Position numbers and translations under genes: made by a program. From G963669295 sp963669295 (GTDB taxonomy: Bacteria; Bacteroidota; Bacteroidia; Flavobacteriales_D; CALLUQ01): 64,000 bases of DNA. The notes below the pieces were generated by a model. That model ran no database searches. It had not been told where the DNA came from and saw nothing but the letters and a program-made list of their open reading frames with translations. The stretch lies in NCBI GenBank assembly GCA_963669295.1, contig OY769938.1, positions 4,092,001 to 4,156,000 of the forward strand. Reading direction: 5' to 3'. Of this stretch, positions 52,201-59,821 are shown piece after piece (position 1 is the stretch's first letter; every line of letters begins with the position of its first letter).

Positions 52201-52993
52201 TGCCGTAAAAGGTAGACCATACCAGTTGTGGATCAATAACCAAGGTTTGTGTACGATCGTAAGATGCTACGTGAAAAGAAATAACATCATCCTTTTGTTG
52301 AAGTTGGGTATTGATGATGCGTTGGTTTTCAGAAAGGTAACTATATGGGGCTTCTTCGCTTACAATACCCAATTGAGTGGAAACTTGCAGTTGGTTATCG
52401 ATGATGGCAACACCATCTGCACCGGTATATTTTAATTGAATGTCGTTGACATTTCCCCCCGGGTGAATGACGAAATCGTACTTCAATCCTTTTTCATTAT
52501 GTCGATACACCAAATCGATGTTGGGGTAAATGTTGTGGTAGGTAATGGATTGATACCCTCGTACACTAACTCCTTTCGGCACATTGGCATTGTAGTAATT
52601 TAATTGAAACGCGGTAGGGTGCTGGGTGGTAATGGTAGGCCGACTGGCCGCGCCAAGTAATTCTACATCAAAACGATGTTTGGAATAATGAATGATGGCT
52701 TCTTCTGCTGGTCTTCCATGGGCATCTACTCCATCTCTTTCTTCTGTAACAATGGTATGCTGTTCTTTTACAAAGCTGATGGTGTTATGTTGAAAGTATG
52801 CAGACAGCCCATTGCCATGATAATAATACAACACTTCATCAACGGGAGCATGGTGTTGATCTAGTAATTGACCCTTATTGGGAATAATTCCTTGATCAAA
52901 AGAAGTGTTTGAGACTGGATTGGGGGCATCATTGCTTGTAGCAATGCCTGTTGTTCCCCAAAGTGCGAGACAAAGTAGGGTAGTTCGGAACAC
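46265..52993 (-). CDS. Giant SBBP/SprB-repeat surface adhesin with T9SS type B tail
   Basis: 2242 residues. The start is a GTG at 52993 (no in-frame ATG before the upstream TGA), preceded by an A-rich AUAAAG, and gives a signal peptide with LLCLALWGTTGIA. Residues about 30-260 are the N-terminal domain typical of SBBP proteins (GYQSITYHNIYPNIDLVYRH, GLKYDFVIHPGGNVNDIQLK). SBBP beta-propeller repeats follow to about 745 (WSTFYGGTELDLGRNHQALI, TYFGGAKSDVALGIKINP). An Ig-like unit comes next, then about 15 SprB repeats (818-1974; GGTSPYTYLWSNG...GTYTITVTDANGC), one PKD domain pair, and CHU_C (YTPNAFTPDGDGINDFFAPV). The SprB family includes gliding adhesins; here it is inferred to be a surface adhesin. 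No SprF is adjacent, but one lies about 5 kb downstream on the same strand. Confidence 0.9.
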   Translation of the reverse strand: MFRTTLLCLALWGTTGIATSNDAPNPVSNTSFDQGIIPNKGQLLDQHHAPVDEVLYYYHGNGLSAYFQHNTISFVKEQHTIVTEERDGVDAHGRPAEEAIIHYSKHRFDVELLGAASRPTITTQHPTAFQLNYYNANVPKGVSVRGYQSITYHNIYPNIDLVYRHNEKGLKYDFVIHPGGNVNDIQLKYTGADGVAIIDNQLQVSTQLGIVSEEAPYSYLSENQRIINTQLQQKDDVISFHVASYDRTQTLVIDPQLVWSTFYGNDNGTYDETFNCIIRDQANNLYVGGSAGANNFPTVDPGGSYFFQGAYGGFGDATILKFDANDAIVWATYFGGAKSDVALGIKINPANNELFVCGTTRSPDFPLQDPGGMAYFDDTHNGTGVNPEADAFMLKFNTAGALLWSTFLGGDNPDELTDIHFEPSGNVIVTGNTKSANMPTYNRFGAYNSFNYQGGWQGYITQFDPNTCQMIWGTIYSQTVSGGFGSALNVSDMDSNGNLYLSGWSDSPNWNLFNPGAGYYSNTHSNRMATIVKFNAAGQRVWATFFGGSNQDHAYGLAVQDNGTLFIYGTTESPDIPLVDPGNCAYFDDTQNNYDCFIAKFDPGLNLVWSTYYGGNADDRFPVIATNESGFYAMMTTYDVGLTPFNPGGTYFDPTYNGGFSDYYLSRFTDEGQLEWSTFYGGTELDLGRNHQALITNNNGDFTICGATNSFNGFPTLNPGGGAYFDNSIATVGNDYDGFISSFINTIQLLFLGNDTTVCAGETIVLDAGPNYDAYLWSDGSTNQTLTVTTPGTYWVNAYDIFGCFKSDTINIDHFPDFTVTPTLTHPLCNGNNNGQIALAIAGGNSPYTYAWSSGGNGSTETGLAAGTYDVTITDANNCSKTFSYTLIDPAPFSINASSTDANCGNPDGTVSVTVVGGVSPFTYQWVDAGNNPVGNTPSVNGLVPGTYTITVTDANNCPQTATVIVNGVGSINVVVLSSSNPSCFGSTDGSATVAVIGGTPPFTYLWSNGNTNATANNLGAGTHDVEVTDANGCVSFATVTLTEPAALTATFNAVVPTCPGGNDGTITATVNGGTSPYTYAWSSGGNGSTETGLIAGFYSVTITDANGCSITENIPLSDPLGLSITTSTVPTSCGNPDGEVSVTATGGNTPYTYVWEDTGNNVVGNTATVTGLTSGTYTITVTDANGCVQTATVVINNIGAGTASITSSSNPLCFGSTDGSATVTIVGGTSPYTYLWPNGNTNATANDLGAGIHTVLVTDALGCVVSATVTLTEPAALTATLSAVSPNCFGGNDGTATATASGGTTPYTYLWSTGANTATASNLLANVNYSVTITDANGCSITENITLTEPQGINISVASIFGSCGNPNGEASATVTGGTSPYTYVWEDAGNNVVGNAATVTGLASGIYTVTVTDANGCIQTAIAIVGNNTTGTVSITSSSNPLCFGSTDGSATVTIVGGTPPFTYLWSNGNTNATANDLGAGTHTVTVTDFNGCATSTTVTLTEPTVLTATLSAVDPNCAGGNDGTATATVNGGTTPYTYLWSTGAITATASNLSANVNHSVTITDGNGCSITESITLTEPPALSITSTTTPPNCSNGCDGNGTVNVTGGTSPYTYQWDANAGNQTTATANNLCAGSFDCVITDANGCTQTISVTVINPTPLSIATLDIDDVRCNGACDGAADVIAVGGAFPYTYTWSPAPGNGQGTPNASQLCAGNYTVTVTDANNCSIDTPFIVAEPAPIAPTVNITPVSCNGLCDGVIDLSVAGGTSPYSYDWSNGTTGEDISGVCADLYTVVITDDHGCTEVLASTMSEPLPLILTASNDTTICDGGTAVLLAEATGGTSPYTYNWNNGLIGTGPHQVNPTQNTCYDVQVVDANNCSSNMVTSCVTVLPPISVNIASTATTICEGEEITLTANANGGNGNYTITWNNGLGTGNTVTTIPNTYPAPITYTATVSDGCSIDATASISIFFHPNPEIQLTVNDNDGCAPFMVQFSNFPNNSAQCLIDMGDGNTVEDCNPFDYIYEVPGTYTINYTATSSEGCVTQQTFTDFITVYENPVADFTIDENPISIQDPNATFTDQSYHDITDWWWTFYPPSGTNALGNSSATNPSFEFPPNSGVYPVHLMVTDINGCVDDTLYYINIEDDFIVYTPNAFTPDGDGINDFFAPVLNGIDPSTYQLYIYNRWGQLIFESNDPGLAWGGTQKGVPVQQDVYVWKLVFAEATNKTKTHDLVGHVTLIR
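48250..50330 (-). repeat. Three-fold super-repeat of SprB units (about 690 bp each)
   Basis: SprB units 2 to 10 repeat in the order 'CGNPxGE..', 'CFGSTDGSATV..', 'C-x-GGNDGTATAT..' three times. So the array grew by copying a three-unit block (about 230 residues), not single units. Flanking units 1 and 11-15 do not follow the pattern. Confidence 0.85.
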
Positions 52994-53052
52994 CTTTATA
53001 AGTTTTAGTGAATAATTCCCTAAGTTATCCTGTTTACTCCCTATGATTCAAT

Positions 53053-53079
53053 AAAAAAAAGGCCCCTGAATTATGGGGG
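53053..53079 (-). terminator. Short GC hairpin with an 8-T tract on the minus strand
   Basis: On the minus strand CCCC (53078-53075) pairs with GGGG (53066-53063) and is followed by CC and eight T residues (A-tract 53053-53060). It could end a minus-strand transcript from the DUF6958-type gene before the giant adhesin start. The stem is only 4-5 bp. Confidence 0.4.
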
Positions 53080-53164
53080 AGGGGTAATGGTTTTGTTCTT
53101 AATTGATTGTTTGTCAGTTGGTTGTGTTGGGTGGTGTTAGGTGTTGCTGTGGTAGAAAAGTAAA

Positions 53165-53346
53165 CACCCCTTATGCGAACACAAGGGGTGCTTGGGTCGT
53201 ATTAATGGACGACGCAACCCGGAATCGAGGTCTGCATTTTAAGGATAGGGACTTTGCGAGATACTACAGTCATGAATTGAGTTTTCCGGGTAGCTTCTTT
53301 GATCGCTTAAATCAAGCAATCCTGCATTGGCGCAGGATTGCTTTTT
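53165..53346 (+). ncRNA. Candidate structured non-coding RNA with strong terminator
   Basis: Four stems follow each other: CACCCCTT/AAGGGGTG (53165-53172 / 53183-53190), GTCGT/ACGAC (53196-53200 / 53209-53213), a long-range stem ACCCGGAA/TTCCGGGT (53217-53224 / 53284-53291) closing a 59-nt region, and a perfect terminator GCAATCCTGC/GCAGGATTGC (53316-53325 / 53332-53341) with TTTTT. A -7-like TGGTTTTG is at 53088-53095. No plus-strand gene precedes it that would need this terminator. A frame at 53103-53354 (83 codons) crosses it but matches no family I know and its ends fall in the hairpins. The RNA class is not recognised; it might be 6S-like or unknown. Confidence 0.5.
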
Positions 53347-53423
53347 GCTGTTGATTTGTTGGCTGCTCCCAGCCACAAACTTAAAAACCGAAGGTAAAGC
53401 GATGGGTGTATACACCTGTACTG

Positions 53424-53714
53424 TTATTTGTTTTTTAATTGTAATCGTTGTGGTCCCTTGCTGGGCATTCTTTCAATAAGATGGCGCGCTTCTAAGTCAA
53501 GTTTTACAGTAACGATATACCAACCCACTTTTCCATCAAAATGGTTGCTCAATTGTTTTGTTGCCAGTTGAGTTAATTCACCAAATGTAATCGACTCATG
53601 TTTGGTGATACAGTCAATGATGAAATCTTTAATGACTTGATACTTGCTTTTTAAAATATTGACTCCTGCTTTTCCTGTTGGATGCAGTGTCATGATTCTT
53701 TCTTCCTGCGCCAT
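53424..53714 (-). CDS. DUF6958-type small cytoplasmic protein
   Basis: 96 residues from the ATG at 53714 (MAQEERIMTLHPTGKAGVNI). The pattern 'I-M-T-L-H-P-x-G-K-x-G-V-N-I' plus SITFGELTQLATKQLSNHFD and VGWYIVTVKLDLEARHLIER is that of a small winged-helix-like family (DUF6958) common in Bacteroidota, with no known function. The frame stays open upstream to 53807 but that part covers a perfect terminator-like hairpin and is best read as leader. A perfect minus-strand -7 element TACATTTG (53823-53816) gives a start near 53811. Confidence 0.75.
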   Translation of the reverse strand: MAQEERIMTLHPTGKAGVNILKSKYQVIKDFIIDCITKHESITFGELTQLATKQLSNHFDGKVGWYIVTVKLDLEARHLIERMPSKGPQRLQLKNK

Positions 53715-53739
53715 TTGTTTTGTGTTAGAGGGGAAAAGA

Positions 53740-53767
53740 AACAGCCTTGTCTCTACCCAAGGCTGTT
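53740..53767 (-). terminator. Leader hairpin (possible attenuator) before the DUF6958-type gene
   Basis: AACAGCCTTG (53740-53749) pairs perfectly with CAAGGCTGTT (53758-53767) around an 8-nt loop. On the minus strand it is followed by TTTCTTTTCC, the look of an intrinsic terminator, and lies between the promoter (53816-53823) and the ATG (53714). No minus-strand gene lies upstream to be terminated. Read in frame, the leader codes for a short peptide containing Trp (VRKQPWVETR) that runs through the hairpin. Confidence 0.5.
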
Positions 53768-53815
53768 TTCTAACGCTGCTAACCATGTTGTTACTAACCG
53801 TAACCACACTTGATG

Positions 53816-53823
53816 CAAATGTA
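53816..53823 (-). promoter_or_regulatory. -7 element of the DUF6958-type gene
   Basis: TACATTTG on the minus strand is a perfect TAnnTTTG. About 20 bp further upstream TTTC (53846-53843) is one base from the -33 TTTG. The inferred start is near 53811, giving a 97-nt leader that holds the hairpin at 53740-53767. Confidence 0.5.
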
Positions 53824-54232
53824 TGGCGTGGGTACTGACTGGGAAAGTCAGATTTAGGGTTGTGTTAGGTCAATCTTTTTGCAAAGTGAATTTTAACAGA
53901 TTGATTAGTAGTGTTTTGTAGGGTTTCTGCTTTAAGGGTTGCAGCGGGTTTTTTACAAGTAAAATTTTATGAAAAAGATCAAAAATTGCTGCAATGGGTA
54001 TGGTTGATACAACTATTCTGTCATTCTATTGAGGTGATTTTATTGGTGTTGAAGGGGATATTTTATCAAAACTACAAGATGTAGGCTGTGCCATTGAATA
54101 CGAATGTTCAAGGATGTGATACAGCTGATAACCCAAAACCTGTCGCTGGTAATCTGTCTGGCATTTCCATTTTGTGTCCCTGAACTTTGAGTAAAAGCAA
54201 ATTTCACGTCAAATCATTTAAAACAAACAATC
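53824..54232. other. Gene-free interval
   Basis: I see no supported coding frame. A small hairpin CTGACT/AGTCAG (53835-53840 / 53846-53851) is the only clear structure. Near the right end GAACTTTG (54182-54189), one base from TAnnTTTG, may be the -7 element of the fibre-type gene at 54233, with a 39-nt leader. Confidence 0.4.
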
Positions 54233-55207
54233 ATGAAAAAACAAGGATTTTTATGGGGAGCATTGTTCATTGGTGCTTCTTTTTTTAGCAGTGACCTTAC
54301 CGCACAAGCAAGTGTTTTTCCTCTCAATGGTGATAATGCAGGTATTGGTACTAACACTCCAGCAGCTGCATTGCATATTAGTAAAGCCAATGCCAATTTG
54401 CGGTTTACCGACGAAGGAGGCAATGGCGATGATTACATGTTGATCAATAACGATGGGAGTTCGTCGGTGATGAACTTTGCCATTTTTAACAACACTGATG
54501 GCCGTGCTGAATTGGCATTTGATGGCAGTGGCAATATGATTAAAATGAACGGAAAAGTAGGAATTGGAGTGACTGTTCCAGCAGCACATTTACATGTTGA
54601 AATGGCAGCCGGTAAAGACAACAAGTCGTTGCAATTGCAGGATGATGCTACCAACCCGCGTCAGGTCTTCTTTGTCAACGACCTCAACGCTTCTGGGTTT
54701 AATTGGCAATCGGAAGATGGTGACATGGGGTTGTTTTGGAATGATCATCAAAATGGTACTAAAAATGGCAATGCAGGGTTTGTTTTGGCACCGCAAGCCA
54801 ATAGTCTTGATGGTGTTCGGATAGCTGCAGATGGTAAAGTATCTATGGGATTAGATCCTACTACAGCCAACCTTCCTACCGGTTATCGTTTGTTCGTGAT
54901 GGATGGAATTTTAACGGAAAAGGTGAAAGTAGCGGTGAACAATACCGCTGAATGGTCAGATTTTGTTTTTGCTGATGATTATCAATTAAGAAGCCTGGAA
55001 GAAGTAGCCAATTTTGTTGAAGCGAATAACCACCTGCCTGATGTGCCTAGTGCAGAGGAAATGGTAAACAATGGATTAGACGTGGCTAAAACAGATGCAT
55101 TATTGCTACAAAAGATTGAGGAGCTGACATTGTACCTAATTGAGCAAGACAAGGCTATTAAAACATTGCAAAAGGAAAATGAGTTGTTGAAAAATAAAAT
55201 GAAGTAG
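54233..55207 (+). CDS. Secreted fibre-type protein with 'ILTEKVKVA' C-terminal module
   Basis: A 324-residue protein with a signal peptide (MKKQGFLWGALFIGASFFSS). It has two 'NAGIGTNTPAAALHISKANA / VGIGVTVPAAHLHVEMAAGK' fibre motifs, a middle beta-rich part, and the end block GYRLFVMDGILTEKVKVAVN, DDYQLRSLEEVANFVEANNH, LPDVPSAEEMVNNGLDVAK and a coiled coil to the C-terminus. This end block is very common in Bacteroidota fibre-like surface proteins and is thought to act like the S74 chaperone region of tail spikes. There is no T9SS tail. It is followed 2 bp later by the glycosidase-like gene, so they may share a transcript. Confidence 0.8.
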   Translation: MKKQGFLWGALFIGASFFSSDLTAQASVFPLNGDNAGIGTNTPAAALHISKANANLRFTDEGGNGDDYMLINNDGSSSVMNFAIFNNTDGRAELAFDGSGNMIKMNGKVGIGVTVPAAHLHVEMAAGKDNKSLQLQDDATNPRQVFFVNDLNASGFNWQSEDGDMGLFWNDHQNGTKNGNAGFVLAPQANSLDGVRIAADGKVSMGLDPTTANLPTGYRLFVMDGILTEKVKVAVNNTAEWSDFVFADDYQLRSLEEVANFVEANNHLPDVPSAEEMVNNGLDVAKTDALLLQKIEELTLYLIEQDKAIKTLQKENELLKNKMK

Positions 55208-55209
55208 TT

Positions 55210-58065
55210 ATGAGATTGGTAATCAATGTTTTTATTCTACTGACTTCATTCTTTCTTCATGCTCATCTTTTCGCTCAAAACACGCTTGAAATTAATGGGC
55301 ATACTTATCAGGATGAACAAGCTGTAGTTTGTCATCTCAATTGCATTGTTGCTCCTGGCAACCCTCAACAGCCAGTAATAGTTACAGGCAATTCGCAAGT
55401 GCAATACAGAGCTGGAAAATGTATAGAACTCAAGCCTGGTTTTAAAACGGAATCGTTTGTTAATACTTCCTTTTTTGAAGCAAAAATAGGGTTGCAAGAT
55501 TATGAGTTGGCCGTTGTTGAGGCATCTGACATACCCAATAAGCTGGTGGAGAAGCACCGCAAAATTGAGTTTGGAGTTCATTTGCCACAAGATATTCAAG
55601 ATGACGTGGATTTGTTCCTGTTTGGCCTGGATCAAAACCAGGACGATGATTTTGATGATCCGGGAGATGTGGCACCGTATACGCAGGGGCTTAACCCTTA
55701 TGATCCTGATCAATTAAAAGTGGATATGGTACTTACTGACCCTAGTGGAGGAACACGCACAATCTACGGTTTTTACTATGAGGAATTTGTGCGTCAGACT
55801 CAATTCCCTTCTATAGCCACTGAGCCCTGGTGGATTTATAATTGCACTCGATTTCCGGCCGATGGTCTATTTTGGGGGGATGATCGACAATTAACGGGGT
55901 ATCATCGTTGGCGGGTACGTTTTTCACCGGCTATTGAAGGAGTATGGATGGGGAGTATGGCGATTGAAGTGAATGGTCAGTCCCGCAATGAACTTTCGTG
56001 TATTGGATTTACGTGTACCAGTACCTCAGTGAACAATGGTCATGTTAAAGTAAGTGATATGCACTCAAACTATGGAGATCGTTACTTGCGATGGTCCGAT
56101 CCTGTGGTGTCTAACCCTACTTTTTTTGCCAATTCTATGAATGCAGTGTGGCCTTTGCAAACTACGGGCATTAACTACGATGGGATTGAAGAACCGTTAA
56201 CCATAGGGCATCGTTTGGAGTCGGACGACTACCTTGATTACTATGATGGTAATGGAGGAGGGTGGTTGGAAAAAATGGCGAATGGGGGGATAAACACTGT
56301 ATCAATTGGTATGCTGCATTGGACCTATGGCCTTGAGTGGGATAAGGTAAGCGGTTTTACCAATGATTGTACTCCAAATGAAAGTGGTTTAGGCAATTAC
56401 CATCTGCGAATGCGTAATGCCTGGGAGTTTGATTATCTGGTCGATAAAATTACTGCGTTAAACATGCAGTTGATCCCTCAAATGGATATTCATGACCAGT
56501 ATCAGTGGGAAACGAAATACAATCAGGCTGATGGGACTGCTATCTATGGCACAAACGGATGGCCAGAAAACCCCTACCGCTCGCTTCCCGACGTGACTGA
56601 CCCGATTGACTTTTTTGATTTGTCGACCAGTGCCGGAGACTACTATAAAAGAAAGCTGCGTTACATTGCGGCACGCTGGGGATACTCCAACAACATTTTA
56701 TTTTGGGAAATGTTGTCAGAGATGAACAATGCAGGACTTACATTTAATCATACGGGTATTGCCGGAAACGACCCTGAAGACAAAGTACATCCATTTCATA
56801 ACAATTCAACGTTTAGAAATCATGTCAACAATTGGTTCGATGAAATGGCAAGTCATTTCAGAACCATTACAGCACCTTATCGCCCACACTATATGGTGGG
56901 AAGTTTTGAGCAAACGGATAGTCGTAATGACCTTGTTGAAGTGTTTAGAAGTTCTGATATAATTTCGTTGCATGATTATGGAGAACCCAAGCGTACAGGG
57001 TTATGGGAATACACCTTTGTAAACCATGATAACCGCTGGCCTAAAAGTGAATCAACCCGGTTTCTGGACTTTACTAACTTTTTTCAAAAGCCTCTGTTTT
57101 ACGATGAAGGGCACAAGCACGAGATTGACCGGTGTCATCTTGGGTTGTACCATAACTCTATTTGGGCTACCAGCTTTATGGGGTGTTTTGGTAATATCAC
57201 TAGTTGGTATTGGGATGAGTTGGATGTATGGCAACCTAACTATTATGATGAACATCAAGGGTTGGCCAATTTTATGAACCAAATTGATTTGGTAGGAGGT
57301 AATTATTCGCCCCGTGTTTGGCAAAGCAAGCCCAAAAACCTGGAGGCGTTTGCATTGGTGGATGAAGATAAGAAACAAGTGTACGGTTGGGTCAATAACA
57401 TTCGGGTAAAATGGGACGGTCGATTTCAATCCAATGGCCAGGGACTTAATGATTGTTTAGAAGATTTGATTGCTCCACCCGGAGGATATGAGTGGGGACC
57501 TGATTGGGGGCCATTAGGCAACTGGTTGTGGATTGAATCGGTACCAGTAGCTACAAAGTTTGAGGTGCATGATTTAATTCCGCAAACACTCAACGCCAAC
57601 CCAAAATACTTCATTGTATTTGTAGATACCGATGATGGTACAACAACTTCCACTGTTATTGATGAAACGACCAACTTTAGCGGAGTACTTAAAATTCCTC
57701 TATTGAATGCTCTCAATTCGGGATATTCCGACGTGGCTTTCATTGCTTGCCATGAAGACATCTACGGCAGCAAATCGATGCCGCAAGATTTGGCAAGAGT
57801 GATCAAAGAAACGGTGCCCGATTACAATGGGTTGGCTGTTTTTCCGAACCCTAATAATGGTCGCTTTAGCTTGATGTTAGAGCAGGTACCTGAATCGGGA
57901 TACAGCATACTGGTTACAGATGCGAGTGGAAGATCGGTGTATCAACGAGAGGGGATTCCATCGATCAAGTGGGATGTTGACCTTTCTGATCATCCTGACG
58001 GTATTTATGTGATTCGTGCAGTAGTAGGAGAGCAGGTATACACACAACGTTTCGTGAAACAATAA
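55210..58065 (+). CDS. Secreted glycoside-hydrolase-like protein (TIM barrel) with T9SS type A tail
   Basis: 951 residues with a signal peptide (MRLVINVFILLTSFFLHAHL). Residues about 25-95 form a small accessory domain with 'AGKCIELKPGFKTESFVNTS' (3-coathanger stack type). A DUF5060-like Ig domain follows (about 110-270; VEKHRKIEFGVHLPQDIQDD, GYHRWRVRFSPAIEGVWMGS), then a GH5/clan-A-like barrel (about 275-720) with NILFWEMLSEMNNAGLTF (candidate acid/base Glu in 'LSEMN'; classic families have Asn before it) and LFYDEGHKHEIDRCHLGLYH (candidate nucleophile Glu in 'YDEG'). The tail is a type A sorting domain (VFPNPNNGRFSLMLEQVPES). The polysaccharide target cannot be named from sequence. Confidence 0.75.
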   Translation: MRLVINVFILLTSFFLHAHLFAQNTLEINGHTYQDEQAVVCHLNCIVAPGNPQQPVIVTGNSQVQYRAGKCIELKPGFKTESFVNTSFFEAKIGLQDYELAVVEASDIPNKLVEKHRKIEFGVHLPQDIQDDVDLFLFGLDQNQDDDFDDPGDVAPYTQGLNPYDPDQLKVDMVLTDPSGGTRTIYGFYYEEFVRQTQFPSIATEPWWIYNCTRFPADGLFWGDDRQLTGYHRWRVRFSPAIEGVWMGSMAIEVNGQSRNELSCIGFTCTSTSVNNGHVKVSDMHSNYGDRYLRWSDPVVSNPTFFANSMNAVWPLQTTGINYDGIEEPLTIGHRLESDDYLDYYDGNGGGWLEKMANGGINTVSIGMLHWTYGLEWDKVSGFTNDCTPNESGLGNYHLRMRNAWEFDYLVDKITALNMQLIPQMDIHDQYQWETKYNQADGTAIYGTNGWPENPYRSLPDVTDPIDFFDLSTSAGDYYKRKLRYIAARWGYSNNILFWEMLSEMNNAGLTFNHTGIAGNDPEDKVHPFHNNSTFRNHVNNWFDEMASHFRTITAPYRPHYMVGSFEQTDSRNDLVEVFRSSDIISLHDYGEPKRTGLWEYTFVNHDNRWPKSESTRFLDFTNFFQKPLFYDEGHKHEIDRCHLGLYHNSIWATSFMGCFGNITSWYWDELDVWQPNYYDEHQGLANFMNQIDLVGGNYSPRVWQSKPKNLEAFALVDEDKKQVYGWVNNIRVKWDGRFQSNGQGLNDCLEDLIAPPGGYEWGPDWGPLGNWLWIESVPVATKFEVHDLIPQTLNANPKYFIVFVDTDDGTTTSTVIDETTNFSGVLKIPLLNALNSGYSDVAFIACHEDIYGSKSMPQDLARVIKETVPDYNGLAVFPNPNNGRFSLMLEQVPESGYSILVTDASGRSVYQREGIPSIKWDVDLSDHPDGIYVIRAVVGEQVYTQRFVKQ

Positions 58066-58076
58066 GACAAACAATT

Positions 58077-59738
58077 ATGAAAAATTTGTTAAGCATTGTT
58101 CTTAGCATCTGCTTAACCAGTCCTTTGTATGCACAGAATATGCTCGATAACCCTGATTTTGAAGGGGGGCATCCTAAGCCAACTGACTATTCAGAAGGGT
58201 TTGAAGAAATCGATGAATGGGAGTCCAGATATGGTGGCTGTAACCAAAACTGTACCTATCCACATTCTCCAGATTGGTTTTACAATACTTTCGAACACTA
58301 TGGGATTAATGCTTACAGTGGTTATGGGTATACTGGCTTGCTGGCTTATGAATTAATCCAGCAAGAATTGGATGGGAATGATGTCTGGGTACCAGGACAA
58401 TCTTACATAGTAGATTTTCATGTTCAGTTGCCTGGGTATGCGCCAAATGGTCAACAATTTCAGCAATCGCATTACGATAATGCTGTAATAAAAGTATATG
58501 CTGCTACCAATAAGATTCGTTACAAAGCTGAAGATGACGATGACATATGCCGTGCAGATTATATTGCGTTTAGCCGCCCCATTTGGCAAGACATTGTGGA
58601 GCTGGCATCGTTTGATTTACAAGGCATATTGTTCGGAGTCAATGAACCCTGGGTTAATCTACAGCAAGAAATTATTGCTCCAGCCACGAACTATGATTGG
58701 TTGGCCATTCAAGTGGAACAAAAATCTCCCAACATCAATACAGGCTTCCAATTTTGTATGGACCCTTATGTGTTATTAGATGAAGTGGTTATTGCAAAAG
58801 GTTGCATCAATAATTGCAGTTATACAGATGGGTTTATAGGGGCTCCTGTGTTAGGTACCCTTATCAACGAGGATAATGTGCTTAATATTCATGTGAATGA
58901 TAACATTAGTAAGGTGCGCATGGAAATCATTCAGCATGTTTCCGGGCAGGATATTGTGATTGTAGATGAAGTACTGGAGTGCCCAAATGGTATTGTACAA
59001 GACATGTTTTGGAATGGCAAGTTGGCCAATCAATCGCAGGTAGCATTGGGCTTATATGCCTACCGCATTACTTTGTGGAACGATTGTGGGAGCGAAACTT
59101 TTGAAGGCTCGATTCTGAAAGAAGGTCATAATACAACCCCTTCATTTGTAGCTGCTCCTTGTGCAACTGGTAATGTGTTAGAACCTACTCCGTGTTGTAC
59201 CAGCATTCCAGACTTGTACATAGATAATACCATCATAGGTCAATTCAATGAAGTTGATTTCATTGCTGTAGATGGTATATATGCTTCTACCATTGCAGAT
59301 CCGGTAGGCATTATTCAAAAGGCCAGGGTGTTTTTTCAAGCGGGAAGGGAAGTGCTACTTGAACCTGGTTTTGAGACACAAATTACTAAGGGTGGACAGT
59401 TTTGTGCATTAATCGATCAATGCACAAACTTCACTAAATCTAATGGGTCATCTTCTCATGTTGCTCAGCAAGAAATAGAAGCATCCAATCACAATTCGTT
59501 ATTGAAAGTTGATGTATATCCAAATCCTTCTTCAGGTTTATTTACACTTCAAATAGATGTAGATGCTGTAGAGCAATATTTAGTGGAAGTTTATGATATG
59601 CATGGACGTAGGGTTTTGAATGAACAAAGGCAAAACCTTATTTCAGTCATCGACATTCAAGAGCAACGAGCGGGAGTTTATTTATTGAAAGTACAGTTAA
59701 ACAATCAAGTGATAACAAAACCTTTAATTATCGAGTAG
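58077..59738 (+). CDS. Secreted lectin-like protein with coathanger domain and T9SS type A tail
   Basis: 553 residues with a signal peptide (MKNLLSIVLSICLTSPLYAQ). Residues about 20-245 read like a carbohydrate-binding jelly roll ('NMLDNPDFEGG' start and a DPYVLLDEVVIAKGC end are typical of 'DNxDFE' CBM-like domains found in Bacteroidota). A beta-rich region follows, then the coathanger-type domain (ARVFFQAGREVLLEPGFETQ, about 418-437) and a type A sorting domain (VDVYPNPSSGLFTLQIDVDA to GVYLLKVQLN). It has no catalytic motif that I recognise. It is 11 bp after the glycosidase-like gene, so the two are probably made together. A strong terminator follows. Confidence 0.7.
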   Translation: MKNLLSIVLSICLTSPLYAQNMLDNPDFEGGHPKPTDYSEGFEEIDEWESRYGGCNQNCTYPHSPDWFYNTFEHYGINAYSGYGYTGLLAYELIQQELDGNDVWVPGQSYIVDFHVQLPGYAPNGQQFQQSHYDNAVIKVYAATNKIRYKAEDDDDICRADYIAFSRPIWQDIVELASFDLQGILFGVNEPWVNLQQEIIAPATNYDWLAIQVEQKSPNINTGFQFCMDPYVLLDEVVIAKGCINNCSYTDGFIGAPVLGTLINEDNVLNIHVNDNISKVRMEIIQHVSGQDIVIVDEVLECPNGIVQDMFWNGKLANQSQVALGLYAYRITLWNDCGSETFEGSILKEGHNTTPSFVAAPCATGNVLEPTPCCTSIPDLYIDNTIIGQFNEVDFIAVDGIYASTIADPVGIIQKARVFFQAGREVLLEPGFETQITKGGQFCALIDQCTNFTKSNGSSSHVAQQEIEASNHNSLLKVDVYPNPSSGLFTLQIDVDAVEQYLVEVYDMHGRRVLNEQRQNLISVIDIQEQRAGVYLLKVQLNNQVITKPLIIE

Positions 59739-59753
59739 GGGTAAGAAATAGTG

Positions 59754-59789
59754 GGAGTTGCTCTTCACTTTTTGGGCAACTCCTTTTTT
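59754..59789 (+). terminator. Strong rho-independent terminator
   Basis: An 8-bp stem GGAGTTGC (59754-59761) / GCAACTCC (59776-59783) with a 14-nt loop is followed by six T residues (59784-59789). It closes the 54233-59738 unit. Confidence 0.85.
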
Positions 59790-59821
59790 CAGAGGTTGAA
59801 TTGTCGCGTAAAACATCCAAT

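Noticed and set aside
53103..53354. 83-codon plus-strand frame in the gene-poor gap
   Set aside because: It runs through several perfect hairpins including a terminator, has an unlikely Cys/Arg-rich composition and matches no family I recognise; a structured RNA explains the region better.
53715..53807. N-terminal extension of the DUF6958-type protein
   Set aside because: The extension covers a perfect terminator-like hairpin and starts from a non-ATG codon; the family start is MAQEERIMTLHP at 53714.
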